From the NCBI GenBank assembly GCA_022561985.1, contig JADFQE010000005.1, forward strand, positions 1 to 46,900: a stretch of 46,900 nucleotides of DNA, read 5' to 3'. The stretch is from Chloroflexota bacterium (GTDB taxonomy: Bacteria; Chloroflexota; Dehalococcoidia; Lucifugimonadales; Australimonadaceae). The position numbers were made by a program, and so were the translations under genes. Positions within the stretch are counted from its first letter, which is position 1, and each line of letters begins with the position of its first letter. A model generated the notes under the pieces. That model did no database searches, was not told the DNA's origin, and was given only the letters and a program-made list of their open reading frames with translations. Below are positions 1-8,540 of this stretch, piece after piece.

Positions 1-345
1 CCCGTGCTCGCGGACGACGCGCACGACGACGACGCGTTCCTGGCGCGCTGGCGCGAGGCCGCGAGCGAGGCCATCGCCGCCTCCGAGACCGCCGCCGAAG
101 CTGCGCTCGCCGCCTGCCGGCCGTCCGCCGCCTTCGTCGACGCCGTGTACTCGCCGGACGAGACCGTGCTGCTACGCCAGGCGCGGCTGGCGGGCCACCG
201 CACCCTCAACGGCAAGGGCATGCTCATCATGCAGGCGGCCTCCGGCTTCGTGCAGCGCATGGCCCGCCGCCACCTCGAAGCGGCCGGCCAAGACCCGGAC
301 GCGCTCCACGGCCGCGTCGTGGCCGCGATGGCAGCCGCTTTCTAG
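1..345 (+). CDS. Shikimate dehydrogenase-like protein, C-terminal part (5' end outside window)
   Basis: Only the last ~114 codons are present; the frame is open from base 1, so the start lies upstream of the window. The segment DAVYSPDETVLLRQA (about residues 47-61) followed by GHRTLNGKGMLIMQA has the spacing of the C-terminal AroE signature, in which a Val-Tyr-x-Pro strand precedes a Gly-x-x-Met-Leu and a Gln that contacts shikimate. Established family role: NADPH-dependent reduction of 3-dehydroshikimate in the chorismate pathway, in the cytoplasm; quinate/shikimate dehydrogenase paralogues share the motif. The stretch before the motif is Ala/Glu-rich and not diagnostic. It ends with TAG at 343-345, just before the promoter of the next gene. 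The family call is fairly sure; the exact substrate is not. Confidence 0.6.
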   Translation, partial: PVLADDAHDDDAFLARWREAASEAIAASETAAEAALAACRPSAAFVDAVYSPDETVLLRQARLAGHRTLNGKGMLIMQAASGFVQRMARRHLEAAGQDPDALHGRVVAAMAAAF

Positions 346-365
346 AAGTCGGGCCGGGCGGCGGC

Positions 366-371
366 TACAAT
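366..371 (+). promoter_or_regulatory. Putative -10 box (TACAAT) for the amidohydrolase gene
   Basis: TACAAT matches the TATAAT consensus at five of six positions and lies 28 nt before the ATG at 399, leaving room for the AGGAGG ribosome site at 385-390. No good -35 hexamer is visible 16-18 nt upstream, so this is a suggestion only. Confidence 0.35.
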
Positions 372-398
372 ATCGGGCGCACGCAGGAGGCGAACGCC

Positions 399-1580
399 AT
401 GGTGGACGTGAAACGGCCCGCGACCAAGAACAGGGCCAAGACCAAGGCCAGGCGCATCGACGGCGACAGCCACTTCTTCCCGCCCGTCGACTTCGACGGC
501 GTGGCCGAGACGCTCGGTGTGTCCCAGCAGGCGCTGGACATGCTGCTGCGCGACTCGTCGATGTTCTCGGACCGCGAGGCGCGGCGCGGCGGCTTCCGGA
601 CCTCCACGGCCGGCAAGGCCGCGGGCGCCATCAACCCCACCGCCGCGACCACCTCGCAGGACCGGGGGCCGATCGGCCACGGCGTCGCCGCCTCGCGCGT
701 GAAGCTGCTGCCCGAGACGGGCTTCGACATGCAGGTGCTCATCCCCGACGGCATCTTCGCCAACCCCTTCGGCTCGCCCATCGAGCGCACCTGGGACAAG
801 GGGCTGCGCATGGCGCTGTCCATGTCGTACAACAACGCGACGGCCAAGGCCCAGGCCGAGTACCCGGACCAGCTCATCGGGACCGGCGTCGTGCCCTTCG
901 GCAGCGACAGCGTCGAGGCGTGTGCAGCCGAAGCCCGGCGCGCCGTCGAGACGCTGGGCCTCAAGGCCATCACCATCAGCGGCAACTGGCGGGGCGAGAA
1001 CCTGGACTCCGTCGAGCTCTACCCGTTCTGGGAGACGATGAACGACCTGGGCGTGCCGCTCTACGTCCACGGCAACCCCTTCCAGTGCCAGGTCAACGAC
1101 CACATCCCGACGACGTTCACGCTGGGATGGGAGCGCATGCGCCGGCTGCACGTCTCGAACTACCTCGGCTTCGCCTTCGAGTACATGATGGCCATGGCGA
1201 GCCTCACCCTGGGCGGGCTGCTCAAGGAGTTCCCGAACCTGCGCTTCGCCTTCTTCGAGGCGGGCGGCTCCTGGCTCCCGTGGATCATGTACACCCTCGA
1301 CCGCGTCTACGAGGTCGAGCCCCAGTGCGCCCGGTGCGAGATACCGCCGAGCCAGCACATCCGCGAGTCCTGCGTCGTCGCGGTCGAGCCGGACGAGCGG
1401 GCCATCGTCGGCGCCATCGCGACCATCGGCAGCAAGAACTTCATCATCGGCAGCGACTACCCGCACCCGCCCTCCACCTACCCCAACACCGCCGCGGGCA
1501 TCGAGGAGATGGAAGGGCTCTCTGCGGAGGCCAAGGACGACATCCTCGGCCGGAACCTGGTCTCGTTCTTCAACCTGTAG
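399..1580 (+). CDS. Metal-dependent amidohydrolase (Amidohydro_2 superfamily), long subtype
   Basis: This 393-residue TIM-barrel hydrolase or decarboxylase of the amidohydrolase-2 group (relatives of ACMSD and gamma-resorcylate decarboxylase) is probably cytoplasmic. The first metal strand appears as DGDSHFF (residues 21-27), a family form in which one His of HxH is replaced. Further motifs are FFEAGGSWLPW (about 285-295) and GSDYPHPP (about 350-357), where the Asp is the usual catalytic/metal residue. The start is fixed by AGGAGG at 385-390, eight bases before ATG. A paralogue lies at 21605-22777 with the same SDYPH ending. The last 11 bases overlap the convergent epimerase gene. Substrate cannot be read from sequence; a ring-derived carboxylic acid is likely by family. 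The N-terminal Lys/Arg-rich leader (first ~20 residues) is unusual. Confidence 0.82.
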   Translation: MVDVKRPATKNRAKTKARRIDGDSHFFPPVDFDGVAETLGVSQQALDMLLRDSSMFSDREARRGGFRTSTAGKAAGAINPTAATTSQDRGPIGHGVAASRVKLLPETGFDMQVLIPDGIFANPFGSPIERTWDKGLRMALSMSYNNATAKAQAEYPDQLIGTGVVPFGSDSVEACAAEARRAVETLGLKAITISGNWRGENLDSVELYPFWETMNDLGVPLYVHGNPFQCQVNDHIPTTFTLGWERMRRLHVSNYLGFAFEYMMAMASLTLGGLLKEFPNLRFAFFEAGGSWLPWIMYTLDRVYEVEPQCARCEIPPSQHIRESCVVAVEPDERAIVGAIATIGSKNFIIGSDYPHPPSTYPNTAAGIEEMEGLSAEAKDDILGRNLVSFFNL

Positions 1581-2496
1581 CGCGGAGCGACTCGACCGTT
1601 GCCACGAGGCCTGCTTCCAGGCCAACCGCGGCCGACCAGCCGAGGTCCTCGCGGGCCTTGCGGACGTCCAGGTAGATCTTGGAGACGTCCCCAGCGCGCG
1701 CGGGGCGGTGCTTGGGCGGGCGCGCGTAGCCCGTCGCTGCCGCGAGCGTGCCGAAGACGGCGTTCACGCTCGTCCCCTCGCCCCGGCCGATGTTGAAGAC
1801 GCCGCCGGCCGGGCCCGCGAGCGCTTTCACGTTCGCCTCCACCACGTCGCTCACGTACACGAAGTCGCGCTCCTGCTCGCCGTCGCCGTAGATCACGACG
1901 TCGCGTCCATCGAGCATGCGCCGCGCGAAGATGGCGACGACGCCCGCCTCGCCGTGCGGGTCCTGGCGCGGGCCGTAGACGTTGGCGTAGCGCAGCACGG
2001 TGGCCTCGAACCCACCGAGCGCCGCGATCGTGTGCACGTAGCCCTCGACGGCGCTCTTGGCCGCGCCGTAGGGGGACAGCGGCCGGACCGGGTGGGCCTC
2101 GTCGCAGGGGAGGTAGGCCGGCTCGCCGTAGAGCGCGCCGCCCGTCGAGCTGAAGACGAAGCGCTCGATACCGAGCCGCCTCGAGAGCTGGAGCACGTTG
2201 ATCGAGCCCATCACGTTGGTGCGGGCGTCCTTCGCCGGGTCCCGCACCGAGCCGGAGACACTCGCCGCGGCCGCCAGGTGGAAGACGACCTCGGGCCGCT
2301 CGCGCTTGAACAGGTCCCCGAGCCTGGGCGAGCGGACGTCGATCTCGAAGAAGGCGGCACCGGCGTGGAGGTTCTCCCGCCGGCCGGTGGCCAGGTTGTC
2401 GGCCACGAGCACGCGGAAGCCGTCGGAGATCAGCCGGTCGACGACGTGCGACCCGATGAACCCCGCGCCCCCGGTCACCAGCGCCGTCCGCGCCAT
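1570..2496 (-). CDS. NAD-dependent epimerase/dehydratase (UDP-glucose 4-epimerase-like)
   Basis: A 308-residue extended short-chain dehydrogenase. It shows the N-terminal NAD motif GGAGFIG (residues 9-15), a FHLAA strand, SSTGG (116-120, catalytic Ser/Thr region) and YGAAK (143-147, catalytic Tyr and Lys), then LRYANVYGPRQDP typical of sugar-nucleotide epimerases such as GalE or GDP-mannose dehydratase relatives. It probably acts on a nucleotide sugar in the cytoplasm. The start at 2496 was chosen over an upstream in-frame ATG at 2568 because the NAD strand begins directly after it and GGGAGGAG precedes it by a few bases. It is convergent with, and overlaps by 11 bases, the amidohydrolase at 399-1580. 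No other polysaccharide gene is adjacent; the O-antigen-ligase-like gene lies at 16.8-19.0 kb. Confidence 0.85.
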   Translation of the reverse strand: MARTALVTGGAGFIGSHVVDRLISDGFRVLVADNLATGRRENLHAGAAFFEIDVRSPRLGDLFKRERPEVVFHLAAAASVSGSVRDPAKDARTNVMGSINVLQLSRRLGIERFVFSSTGGALYGEPAYLPCDEAHPVRPLSPYGAAKSAVEGYVHTIAALGGFEATVLRYANVYGPRQDPHGEAGVVAIFARRMLDGRDVVIYGDGEQERDFVYVSDVVEANVKALAGPAGGVFNIGRGEGTSVNAVFGTLAAATGYARPPKHRPARAGDVSKIYLDVRKAREDLGWSAAVGLEAGLVATVESLRATG

Positions 2497-2522
2497 GCGT
2501 CTCCTCCCGCTCCCGCAGGTAG

Positions 2523-2528
2523 TATGCT
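2523..2528 (+). promoter_or_regulatory. Putative -10 box (TATGCT) before the class II aldolase
   Basis: TATGCT lies within the ten bases TAGTATGCTC, which recur exactly at 16619-16628 ahead of another gene. The same hexamer is a better supported -10 at 15075-15080. No clear -35 is seen here. Confidence 0.3.
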
Positions 2529-2600
2529 CCGTCGCGCGCCGGAGGCGCACCCCGAAGCGCGCGCCCACAACATGCGCCGGAGGCGCGAAGGAGTTTCCCC

Positions 2601-3332
2601 ATGTCGGAGATCGACGACCTCAAGGAGCGCGTGGCCCTCGGCTGCCGCGTCCTCGCGAAGCTCTCGCTCACCCGCGAGCCGGCCGGCCACGTGAGCGCCC
2701 GCATCCCCGGCACCGACCACATCCTGATCCGCGGGCGCGGCCAGACCGAGTCGGGCGTCCGCTACACGAAGCCGGAGGACGTGATCGTCGTCGACCTCGA
2801 CGGCAAGAAGGTCGGCGACTCGGAGCACAACCCCCCGCGCGAGGTCTTCATCCACACGTGGATGTTCAAGACCCAGCCCCAGGTCCAAGCCGTCATCCAC
2901 ATCCACCCGCCGACCGTCGTGCTCTTCACCATCGTCGGCAAGCCGCTGCTGCCGCTCTACGGCGCCTACGACCCCTCGAGCCTGGCGCTCCACCGGCGCG
3001 GCATCCCGCTCTTCGACCGCTCGATCCTGATCAACGACGACGCGCTCGGCAAGGAGTTCGCCGAGACCATGGGCGACAAAGAGGTCTGCCTCATGCGGGG
3101 CCACGGCATCACGACCACCGGCACCAGCGTGGAGGCGGCCTGCCTGAACGCGATCCGCCTGAACGAGCTCGCCGAGATGAACTACCGCGCGGCGCTCCTC
3201 GGCACGCCGCGGCCCATCTCCGACGAGGACTACGAGGCGTTCAAGACCCAGGGCGCGGGGTCGCAGGGCCCCCCGCGCGACGCCAGCCGCGACGCCACGT
3301 GGCTCACCTACAAGGAGATGGTCGGCGAGTAG
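2601..3332 (+). CDS. Class II aldolase/adducin family protein
   Basis: 243 residues, the normal length for the zinc aldolase/epimerase fold of L-fuculose-1-phosphate aldolase and ribulose-5-phosphate 4-epimerase. Visible residues: GHVSARIP (29-36), a candidate catalytic Glu at E81, the zinc pair H100 and H102 in HIHPP, and a third zinc His at H168 in MRGHG. Decarboxylases and aldolases acting on non-sugar substrates also belong here, and with amidohydrolases on either side a role in cleaving a small hydroxy-acid is as likely as sugar metabolism. AAGGAG at 2588-2593 sets the ATG at 2601. A TATGCT box at 2523-2528 may be its -10. Its stop lies six bases from the stop of the convergent gene at 3339. 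Confidence 0.82.
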   Translation: MSEIDDLKERVALGCRVLAKLSLTREPAGHVSARIPGTDHILIRGRGQTESGVRYTKPEDVIVVDLDGKKVGDSEHNPPREVFIHTWMFKTQPQVQAVIHIHPPTVVLFTIVGKPLLPLYGAYDPSSLALHRRGIPLFDRSILINDDALGKEFAETMGDKEVCLMRGHGITTTGTSVEAACLNAIRLNELAEMNYRAALLGTPRPISDEDYEAFKTQGAGSQGPPRDASRDATWLTYKEMVGE

Positions 3333-3338
3333 CCGCCG

Positions 3339-4388
3339 TTACTCCTTGTAGAGCGCGAACACCTTCTTCGTGGTCTCGCTGAAGAGCATCTTCTTGTCGT
3401 CCGCCGTCAGGAAGCTGATGCGGTCGATCACCGGCACCATGTCGTCGGCGGGCTTGCCGGTGTCCGGGTTGAGCACGCCGGTGCCGCTGCCGGGGGCCTC
3501 CGTCCCGAACATCATCTGGCTCACCCCGCGCTGCTTGAGGGCCGTCTCCAGGAAGTCCTGGTCGTAGGAGCAGGTGTCGAAGAAGAGGTTGTCGCTCCAC
3601 TCGTGCTCCTCGATGTGGGCAGGCGCGCGCGTGCTGATCCCCACCTGGCCGCCGCCGGCGATGCCGGAGGACTGCGCCCGCGGGATGAACCGGCTCAGCG
3701 TGCCGCCGCAGTGGCAGATGATGATCTTGAGCTCCGGGTAGCGCGTGAAGACGTCGCTGTTCTCGAGCAGCAGCGTCGCCAGCGACTGCTCCGTCATGAA
3801 GTTGTACTGGTAGTTGTGCGGGATGATGGTGATGCGCGGGTCGCGGCTGATGGACGCGTGCACGATCAGCGGCGTCTTGAGCTCCTGCGCCTTCTCGTAC
3901 AGCGGGAACCAGTAGGGGTCGTTCATGCCTGGTGTCTGCCGGTCGCCCGCCGGGTCAGGGTTGAGCGTCGCCGCGATGAAGCCGAGCTCCTTCACGCAGC
4001 GCTCGAGCTCCGCGAGGCAGTTCGAGGTGTCGGGCGAGTACTTGACCGAGACCTGCGGGAGCTGCGCCACGCCGCGGAAGCGGGTGGGATGGAGCCCGAC
4101 CGTCTGGTGGATCACGTCGTTCGTCGTCATCGTCCAGTGCTCGACCAGGTTGGGCTGCTCCCAGTGCATCATGGCCACGGGGCGGGGCGAGATGAACTGC
4201 ACGTCGACGCTGCGCTCGTCGAGGATCTTCAGGTGCCGCGCCATGGCCTCCCCCATCGCCTCGTCGGTGATGGTGAGACGGCTGCCCATCGGTGTGCGCA
4301 GCGCGATGAGGTTGTAGGCGTAGGCACGGAACTGTGGGGGCGTCGAGTGGTGCCCGTGGATGTCGAGGACCTTCTCGCCGTTGAACAT
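3339..4388 (-). CDS. Amidohydrolase (ACMSD/LigJ-like Amidohydro_2), short subtype
   Basis: 349 residues. The N-terminus carries DIHGHHSTPP (residues 9-18), close to the HGHYTT start of 4-oxalomesaconate hydratase (LigJ) and related ACMSD enzymes. SPRPVAMMHWEQP follows near residue 70, an ICHCGG strand supplies a metal His near residue 235, and a GTEAPGSG segment near 300 takes the place of the usual catalytic Asp loop. A paralogue with the same SPRPxxMMH and GTExPG pattern lies at 27896-28897. Family role: hydration, hydrolysis or decarboxylation of ring-cleavage products such as those of protocatechuate or gallate; the substrate here is inferred only. The start at 4388 is supported by AGGAGGG just upstream; a longer frame to 4586 would run through the divergent promoter. 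Confidence 0.8.
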   Translation of the reverse strand: MFNGEKVLDIHGHHSTPPQFRAYAYNLIALRTPMGSRLTITDEAMGEAMARHLKILDERSVDVQFISPRPVAMMHWEQPNLVEHWTMTTNDVIHQTVGLHPTRFRGVAQLPQVSVKYSPDTSNCLAELERCVKELGFIAATLNPDPAGDRQTPGMNDPYWFPLYEKAQELKTPLIVHASISRDPRITIIPHNYQYNFMTEQSLATLLLENSDVFTRYPELKIIICHCGGTLSRFIPRAQSSGIAGGGQVGISTRAPAHIEEHEWSDNLFFDTCSYDQDFLETALKQRGVSQMMFGTEAPGSGTGVLNPDTGKPADDMVPVIDRISFLTADDKKMLFSETTKKVFALYKE

Positions 4389-4448
4389 ATCGTCCCTCCT
4401 GCGTTCTTCCCGATTGTGCGGGGCCGATGCTACCACGGCACGGCAGCG

Positions 4449-4454
4449 TATGAT
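4449..4454 (+). promoter_or_regulatory. Putative -10 box (TATGAT) for the alpha/beta hydrolase
   Basis: TATGAT sits 33 nt before the ATG at 4488, in the 99-bp divergent gap with the amidohydrolase. The GGGAGGG ribosome site at 4474-4480 lies between them, which is a natural leader arrangement. No convincing -35 is present. Confidence 0.4.
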
Positions 4455-4487
4455 TGCGCTCATCACCAGGGACGGGAGGGACCCGCC

Positions 4488-5309
4488 ATGCAGACCGTTG
4501 CGGCCGGACAGTTCGTCGACGTGCTGGGGCTCAAGACGCACTACCTCACCGCGGGCAGGGGCGGTCAGCCGCTCGTGCTCATCCACGGGGGCGCCCCAGG
4601 CGCTTCAGCCGGGCTCTCCTGGAAGAACAACATCGAGCCGCTGGCCGAGGCGGGCATCGAGGTGTACGCCTTCGACCAGCCGGGCTTCGGGCACACCGAG
4701 ATCCCGTCCGACCACTCGGCGGCGTTCCGCCTCGCCCACGCGCGGGCGTTCATCGACGCGATGGGCCTGGGGAGCTATTCGCTGATGGGCAACTCCGCGG
4801 GCTCCGACGTCGTGGCGCGCATCGCGCTCGAGGACGACCGCGTCCAGCGCCTGGTGCTGGTCGCCAGCGGGACGCTCGCGCCCGTGGGCTCCGCGGCGGC
4901 GCAAGCGATCTCGAAGGCGCACGCGGAGCGGCTGGCGGCGTACACGCCAAGCCTGGAGAACGCCCGTGCGATCTCCCTCGGCACGCTTTATCACGCCGAG
5001 CTCGTGACGGACGCCTTCGTGCAGGAGCGCTACGAGATGAGCTCCGGCGCGCTCTATGAGGCCTCGCTGGAGCGGCGCAAGCAGCCGCGGCCCGAGAAGA
5101 TCTACGACAGGCTCGGTGGCCTGCGCATGGAGACGCTCATCATCTGGGGGCGGCACGATGGCGGGGCCTCGGTCGAGAAGGCGCTGCTGCTGTTCGAGAC
5201 GATCCCCCACGCACAGCTTCACGTGTTCTCGGAGAGCGCGCACTGGGTCATGTGGGACGAGGCCGTGCGGTTCAACCGGCTCGTCTCGGACTTCGTCACC
5301 GGCGGATAG
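4488..5309 (+). CDS. Alpha/beta hydrolase (meta-cleavage-product hydrolase-like)
   Basis: 273 residues with a complete catalytic triad. The nucleophile is S103 in GNSAG (101-105), the acid is in WGRHDGG (about residue 221), and the base is the His of SESAHW (about 252). The oxyanion strand is LIHGGAPGAS (31-40). The proportions and the HGGAPGAS box resemble MhpC/BphD-type C-C hydrolases, which cut 2-hydroxy-6-keto-dienoates after ring meta-cleavage, but ester or lactone hydrolysis is possible. It is transcribed away from the LigJ-like amidohydrolase, and the two could share regulation from the 99-bp gap. The start follows GGGAGGG at 4474-4480; longer upstream frames would overlap the neighbouring gene. 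A strong hairpin terminator follows. Confidence 0.82.
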   Translation: MQTVAAGQFVDVLGLKTHYLTAGRGGQPLVLIHGGAPGASAGLSWKNNIEPLAEAGIEVYAFDQPGFGHTEIPSDHSAAFRLAHARAFIDAMGLGSYSLMGNSAGSDVVARIALEDDRVQRLVLVASGTLAPVGSAAAQAISKAHAERLAAYTPSLENARAISLGTLYHAELVTDAFVQERYEMSSGALYEASLERRKQPRPEKIYDRLGGLRMETLIIWGRHDGGASVEKALLLFETIPHAQLHVFSESAHWVMWDEAVRFNRLVSDFVTGG

Positions 5310-5342
5310 CCCCCTGCCCAGGCAGACCAGCCCGGACACATA

Positions 5343-5372
5343 ACGACGCCCGGCGGGGATGCCGGGCGTCGT
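5343..5372. terminator. Bidirectional hairpin terminator
   Basis: A perfect 12-bp stem (ACGACGCCCGGC / GCCGGGCGTCGT) closes a six-base loop between two convergent genes ending at 5309 and 5399. There is no U-run on either side, so it is an intrinsic-like hairpin lacking the classic tail. Confidence 0.7.
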
Positions 5373-5398
5373 CGTGCGTTCGCTCCAGACTTTCGAGA

Positions 5399-6604
5399 CT
5401 AGGGGTCCTCGTTGATGGATGCGACGTGGGACCAGTCGGAGGGCCAGACGCTGTGGCCCTCGGGGCGTATCTTGAGCCAGACCCTGTCCGTCTCCTCGAA
5501 CGGGGCGTGCCGCGGGCCGTAGACCTGGATCTTCGACTGGCCGTCCACCTCGACCTCGTACTCGAGACGCTCGCCGATGAACAGCGCCGTCACCACGGTC
5601 GCGCCGATGGTGCCGGACGGCGCGGCGCCGCTGTCGCCCGCCATGATCTCAAGGTCCTCCGGCCGCACGGCGATGTACACCTCGCGCCCGTCCTCCAGCT
5701 TGCCCGTCTCGTAGCTCCGGCCGAACACCACGCAGTCGGGTGCGCCTCCGATGGCCACGGCGACCTGCCCGGAGGGGTTGGCGGTCCGCACCTCACCCTT
5801 GAACAGGGCGGTCTTCCCGACGAAGTCCCGGACGAACTCGTTGGCGGGCTCCTCGTACAGGAGCCGCGGGTGGCCGCGCTGCTGCACCACGCCCAGGTTC
5901 ATGAGCGCGATGCCCGTCGAGAGGCTGAGCGCCTCGATCTGGTCGTGCGTCACGAACAGCACGGCGATGTTGAGCCGCTGCTGGAGGTGCTTGAGCTCCG
6001 CGCGCATCTGCTCGCGCAGCTTCGCGTCCAGGTTGGAGAAGGGCTCGTCCAGGAGCAGCACCCGCGGCTCGGTGACGAGCGCGCGAGCCAGCGCAACGCG
6101 CTGCTGCTGACCACCGCTCAGGAGCGGGCCGGGGCGCTTCTCGAGGCCGGGCATGCCGACCAGCTCCAGCACGTTGGCGACGCGGTCCTTGATCTCCCCA
6201 CGCCCCATGTGGCGCGTCTTGAGCGGGAACGACACGTTCTGCTCGACGGTCATGTGCGGCCAGATCGCGTAGGACTGGAACACCATGCCGATGTTCCGCT
6301 TCTCCGGCGGGACGCGGCGTCCCCGCTCGGTGATGACGATCTCCCGGTCGCCGAAGTAGATATCGCCCTGGTCCGGGACCTCGAGGCCCGCCACCATCCG
6401 CAGCGTGGTGGTCTTGCCGCATCCGCTGGGCCCCAGCAGCGTGAACACCTCGCCGTCGGCGATGTCCAGCGACAGCGTGTCGACGGCGGGAACGTCCGTT
6501 CCCGGATACGTCTTCGACAGATTCTCCAATCGTACGGCCACCGCCTTGTCGGGGCCCTTCGTGGGGGTCATGACGGCCGCACCCCGGGTCTCGCTCGTTG
6601 CCAT
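5399..6604 (-). CDS. ABC transporter ATP-binding protein (Fe3+/polyamine/thiamine importer class)
   Basis: 401 residues. Walker A is GPSGCGKTT (58-66), the signature is LSGGQQQR (about 161), Walker B is LLLDEP (about 181), and the switch region is VTHDQ. About 150 residues after the nucleotide domain form a TOBE-like tail (VRPEDLEI segment) typical of the FbpC/PotA/CysA group. It energises import through the fused permease encoded 27 bases upstream. It is the last gene of the importer operon and ends at the hairpin at 5343-5372. The start at 6604 has a weak AAGGGG; an internal ATG at 6571 is an alternative. Substrate is not determined by the ATPase; the binding protein is of the iron/polyamine class. 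Confidence 0.9.
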   Translation of the reverse strand: MATSETRGAAVMTPTKGPDKAVAVRLENLSKTYPGTDVPAVDTLSLDIADGEVFTLLGPSGCGKTTTLRMVAGLEVPDQGDIYFGDREIVITERGRRVPPEKRNIGMVFQSYAIWPHMTVEQNVSFPLKTRHMGRGEIKDRVANVLELVGMPGLEKRPGPLLSGGQQQRVALARALVTEPRVLLLDEPFSNLDAKLREQMRAELKHLQQRLNIAVLFVTHDQIEALSLSTGIALMNLGVVQQRGHPRLLYEEPANEFVRDFVGKTALFKGEVRTANPSGQVAVAIGGAPDCVVFGRSYETGKLEDGREVYIAVRPEDLEIMAGDSGAAPSGTIGATVVTALFIGERLEYEVEVDGQSKIQVYGPRHAPFEETDRVWLKIRPEGHSVWPSDWSHVASINEDP

Positions 6605-6631
6605 TGGTCGAATCCCCTTTCGGTCCGTTCT

Positions 6632-8461
6632 TTATCTTGCTGTCGTACCCGTGGACTGTGGCGCGGTCGAGGTGCTGGACGCTGCTCGCTCGTCCTGGCT
6701 CCGTGCCCTGACGTCGTGGCTCACGCCGACCCGCAGTCCGAACCGGCGTGCGACCACCGCCACGATCACCGTCATGCCGACGATGAAGAGGCTGACGATC
6801 CCCGCCCCTTCCAGGTCCTTCCCGTCGCTCCTAGTCATCATCTCCAGCGCGAGGATGGAGAGGGTCTGTGTGTCCCGGCTGGCCAGCAGGATGATACTCG
6901 CTGTGGCGCCAGCCGCAATGACGAAGTTGAGGACCCCGATCAGGATCAGCGTAGGCATGATCAGCGGGACCCATATCCGGAAGTAGGTGCGCAGCCAGCT
7001 CGCGCCGGCAACGCGCGCCGCCTCCTCCATGTCGGCCCCCATCTGGAGGAAGACGCCCTTGATGAGCTGCGTGCTGGTGAGCTTCCCCTGGAGGATGACG
7101 ACAAGCAGCAGCGCGAAGATCGTTCCGTACAGCGGTACCAGCAGATCGAACCCTCCGAAACCGAGGAACAGCCACAGGAGGCCGAGGCCGGAGAGCATAC
7201 CCGGGATCGCCGCAGACATCCAGAAGACGCCCTCAAGCACGGCGCGGCCCCTCCATTGGGTCCGCACGAAGATGTACGCGATAACGGAGAAGAGCAGCGG
7301 TGAGATGATGGCCGTCGCGGCGCTCAGCGTCAGCGTGGTGCGCAGCGAGCGCATGAAGAACCGGTCGCCGAGCACATCGGCCCAGTGAGCGGTGGTCCAC
7401 ACGGTGTTGACGTTGAAGAATCCAACACGCGTCATGAAGCTCCCGCCGATCAGCGTCACGATCGGCACCACCGTCAGGAACACGAGCAGCACGATGATGC
7501 CGGCGGTCACGAAGGACTGGCCGCGGCCGAGGTCGATCAGGCCCGGCTTGAACGAGCCGCTCACGGTCGTGAAACGCTTGCGGCCCGTGAGCCACCGGGA
7601 GAGGGGGTAGATGATCGCGATGATGATGAGCGTGATGCTCGCCAGCGCCGTCGCGGCGCCGTACTGCGGCGGGTCGAAGAAGCGGACGAACTGGAAGATC
7701 TTGGTGGAGTAGACGTAGAACCCGATGGGCGTGCCCAGGATCTGCTCCGTCTCGAAGGACTGGAAGACGCGCACGATCTGGAGCACGAAGACGATCACCA
7801 TGATCGGGACCATCAGCGGCAGCGTCACCCGGAACATGGTCCGCAGGTTGGACGCGCCGGAGACCCGGGCCGCTTCCTCCAAGAGGACGTTCATGTTCCG
7901 GAAGGCGGGGGTCATCAGCATCACCTTGGCCGAGATGGCGTTGGCCATGAGGTGCACCCAGATGATGCCCGGCACGCTGTAGATGTTGAAGATGCCCGAA
8001 TCCACGAACGGCAGGTACGTGAGCGCCTTGTTCAGCATGCCGATGTCCGGGTCGAGCAGGTACGTCCAGCCGATGGTCACCGAGATGGTGGGGATCATGA
8101 AGGAGACCCAGAACATGAACTCCAGGCCGTAGCTCCAGCGCACCTTCGTGCGTGAGAGCGCCCAGGAGATGCCCACCGCGATCGGGAAGCTGACGAGCGT
8201 GTAGAACCCGAACACGATCAGCGTATTGAGCAGCGCCTGGCCGATGGAGGCCGTGGAGAATGCGAGCCGCCAGTTGTCCAGCGACCAGACGGCCGGCTGG
8301 CCGACCTGAGAGAGGTTGAAGCTGTTGATGAAGATCAGCAGCACCGGGCCGCCGATGTAGGCCCCGAAGACGATGATGAGCAACGCGACGATGAACGTCC
8401 CGGCTCGTGGACGCCCGATGCGCACCAGCGGCTTATTGCGGATCTTCGTTGTTGCTGCCAT
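6632..8461 (-). CDS. ABC transporter permease, two-domain fusion (FbpB/ThiP-like)
   Basis: 609 residues with about twelve hydrophobic segments arranged as two copies of the binding-protein-dependent permease domain. Each half has its own EAA loop, which docks on the ATPase: EEAARVSGASNLR near residue 195 and EEAARVAGASWLR near residue 477. A single-chain permease of this kind is typical of ferric iron (FbpB), thiamine (ThiP) and related class importers. It is located in the cytoplasmic membrane. It is flanked by the binding protein (79 bases upstream, with a strong hairpin in between) and the ATPase (27 bases downstream). The ribosome site before 8461 is weak (GAAGAG). The C-terminal ~30 residues are Ser/Thr-rich and cytoplasmic. 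Confidence 0.9.
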   Translation of the reverse strand: MAATTKIRNKPLVRIGRPRAGTFIVALLIIVFGAYIGGPVLLIFINSFNLSQVGQPAVWSLDNWRLAFSTASIGQALLNTLIVFGFYTLVSFPIAVGISWALSRTKVRWSYGLEFMFWVSFMIPTISVTIGWTYLLDPDIGMLNKALTYLPFVDSGIFNIYSVPGIIWVHLMANAISAKVMLMTPAFRNMNVLLEEAARVSGASNLRTMFRVTLPLMVPIMVIVFVLQIVRVFQSFETEQILGTPIGFYVYSTKIFQFVRFFDPPQYGAATALASITLIIIAIIYPLSRWLTGRKRFTTVSGSFKPGLIDLGRGQSFVTAGIIVLLVFLTVVPIVTLIGGSFMTRVGFFNVNTVWTTAHWADVLGDRFFMRSLRTTLTLSAATAIISPLLFSVIAYIFVRTQWRGRAVLEGVFWMSAAIPGMLSGLGLLWLFLGFGGFDLLVPLYGTIFALLLVVILQGKLTSTQLIKGVFLQMGADMEEAARVAGASWLRTYFRIWVPLIMPTLILIGVLNFVIAAGATASIILLASRDTQTLSILALEMMTRSDGKDLEGAGIVSLFIVGMTVIVAVVARRFGLRVGVSHDVRARSQDERAASSTSTAPQSTGTTAR

Positions 8462-8484
8462 GTCAGTTCTCTTCGCTCTTGCTG

Positions 8485-8518
8485 AGGGGAGGGCCGCCCG
8501 TGACGGCGGCCCTCCCCT
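8485..8518. promoter_or_regulatory. Intercistronic hairpin between binding protein and permease
   Basis: A perfect 14-bp GC-rich inverted repeat (AGGGGAGGGCCGCC and its complement) encloses a six-base loop. It lies inside the operon, after the binding-protein stop and before the permease start. Such structures in other importers protect the upstream message or partly terminate transcription, giving more binding protein than membrane parts. There is no U-run on the minus strand, so message stabilisation is more likely than termination. Confidence 0.65.
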
Positions 8519-8540
8519 TTGGGGTTCCCTATCGGCTTTC

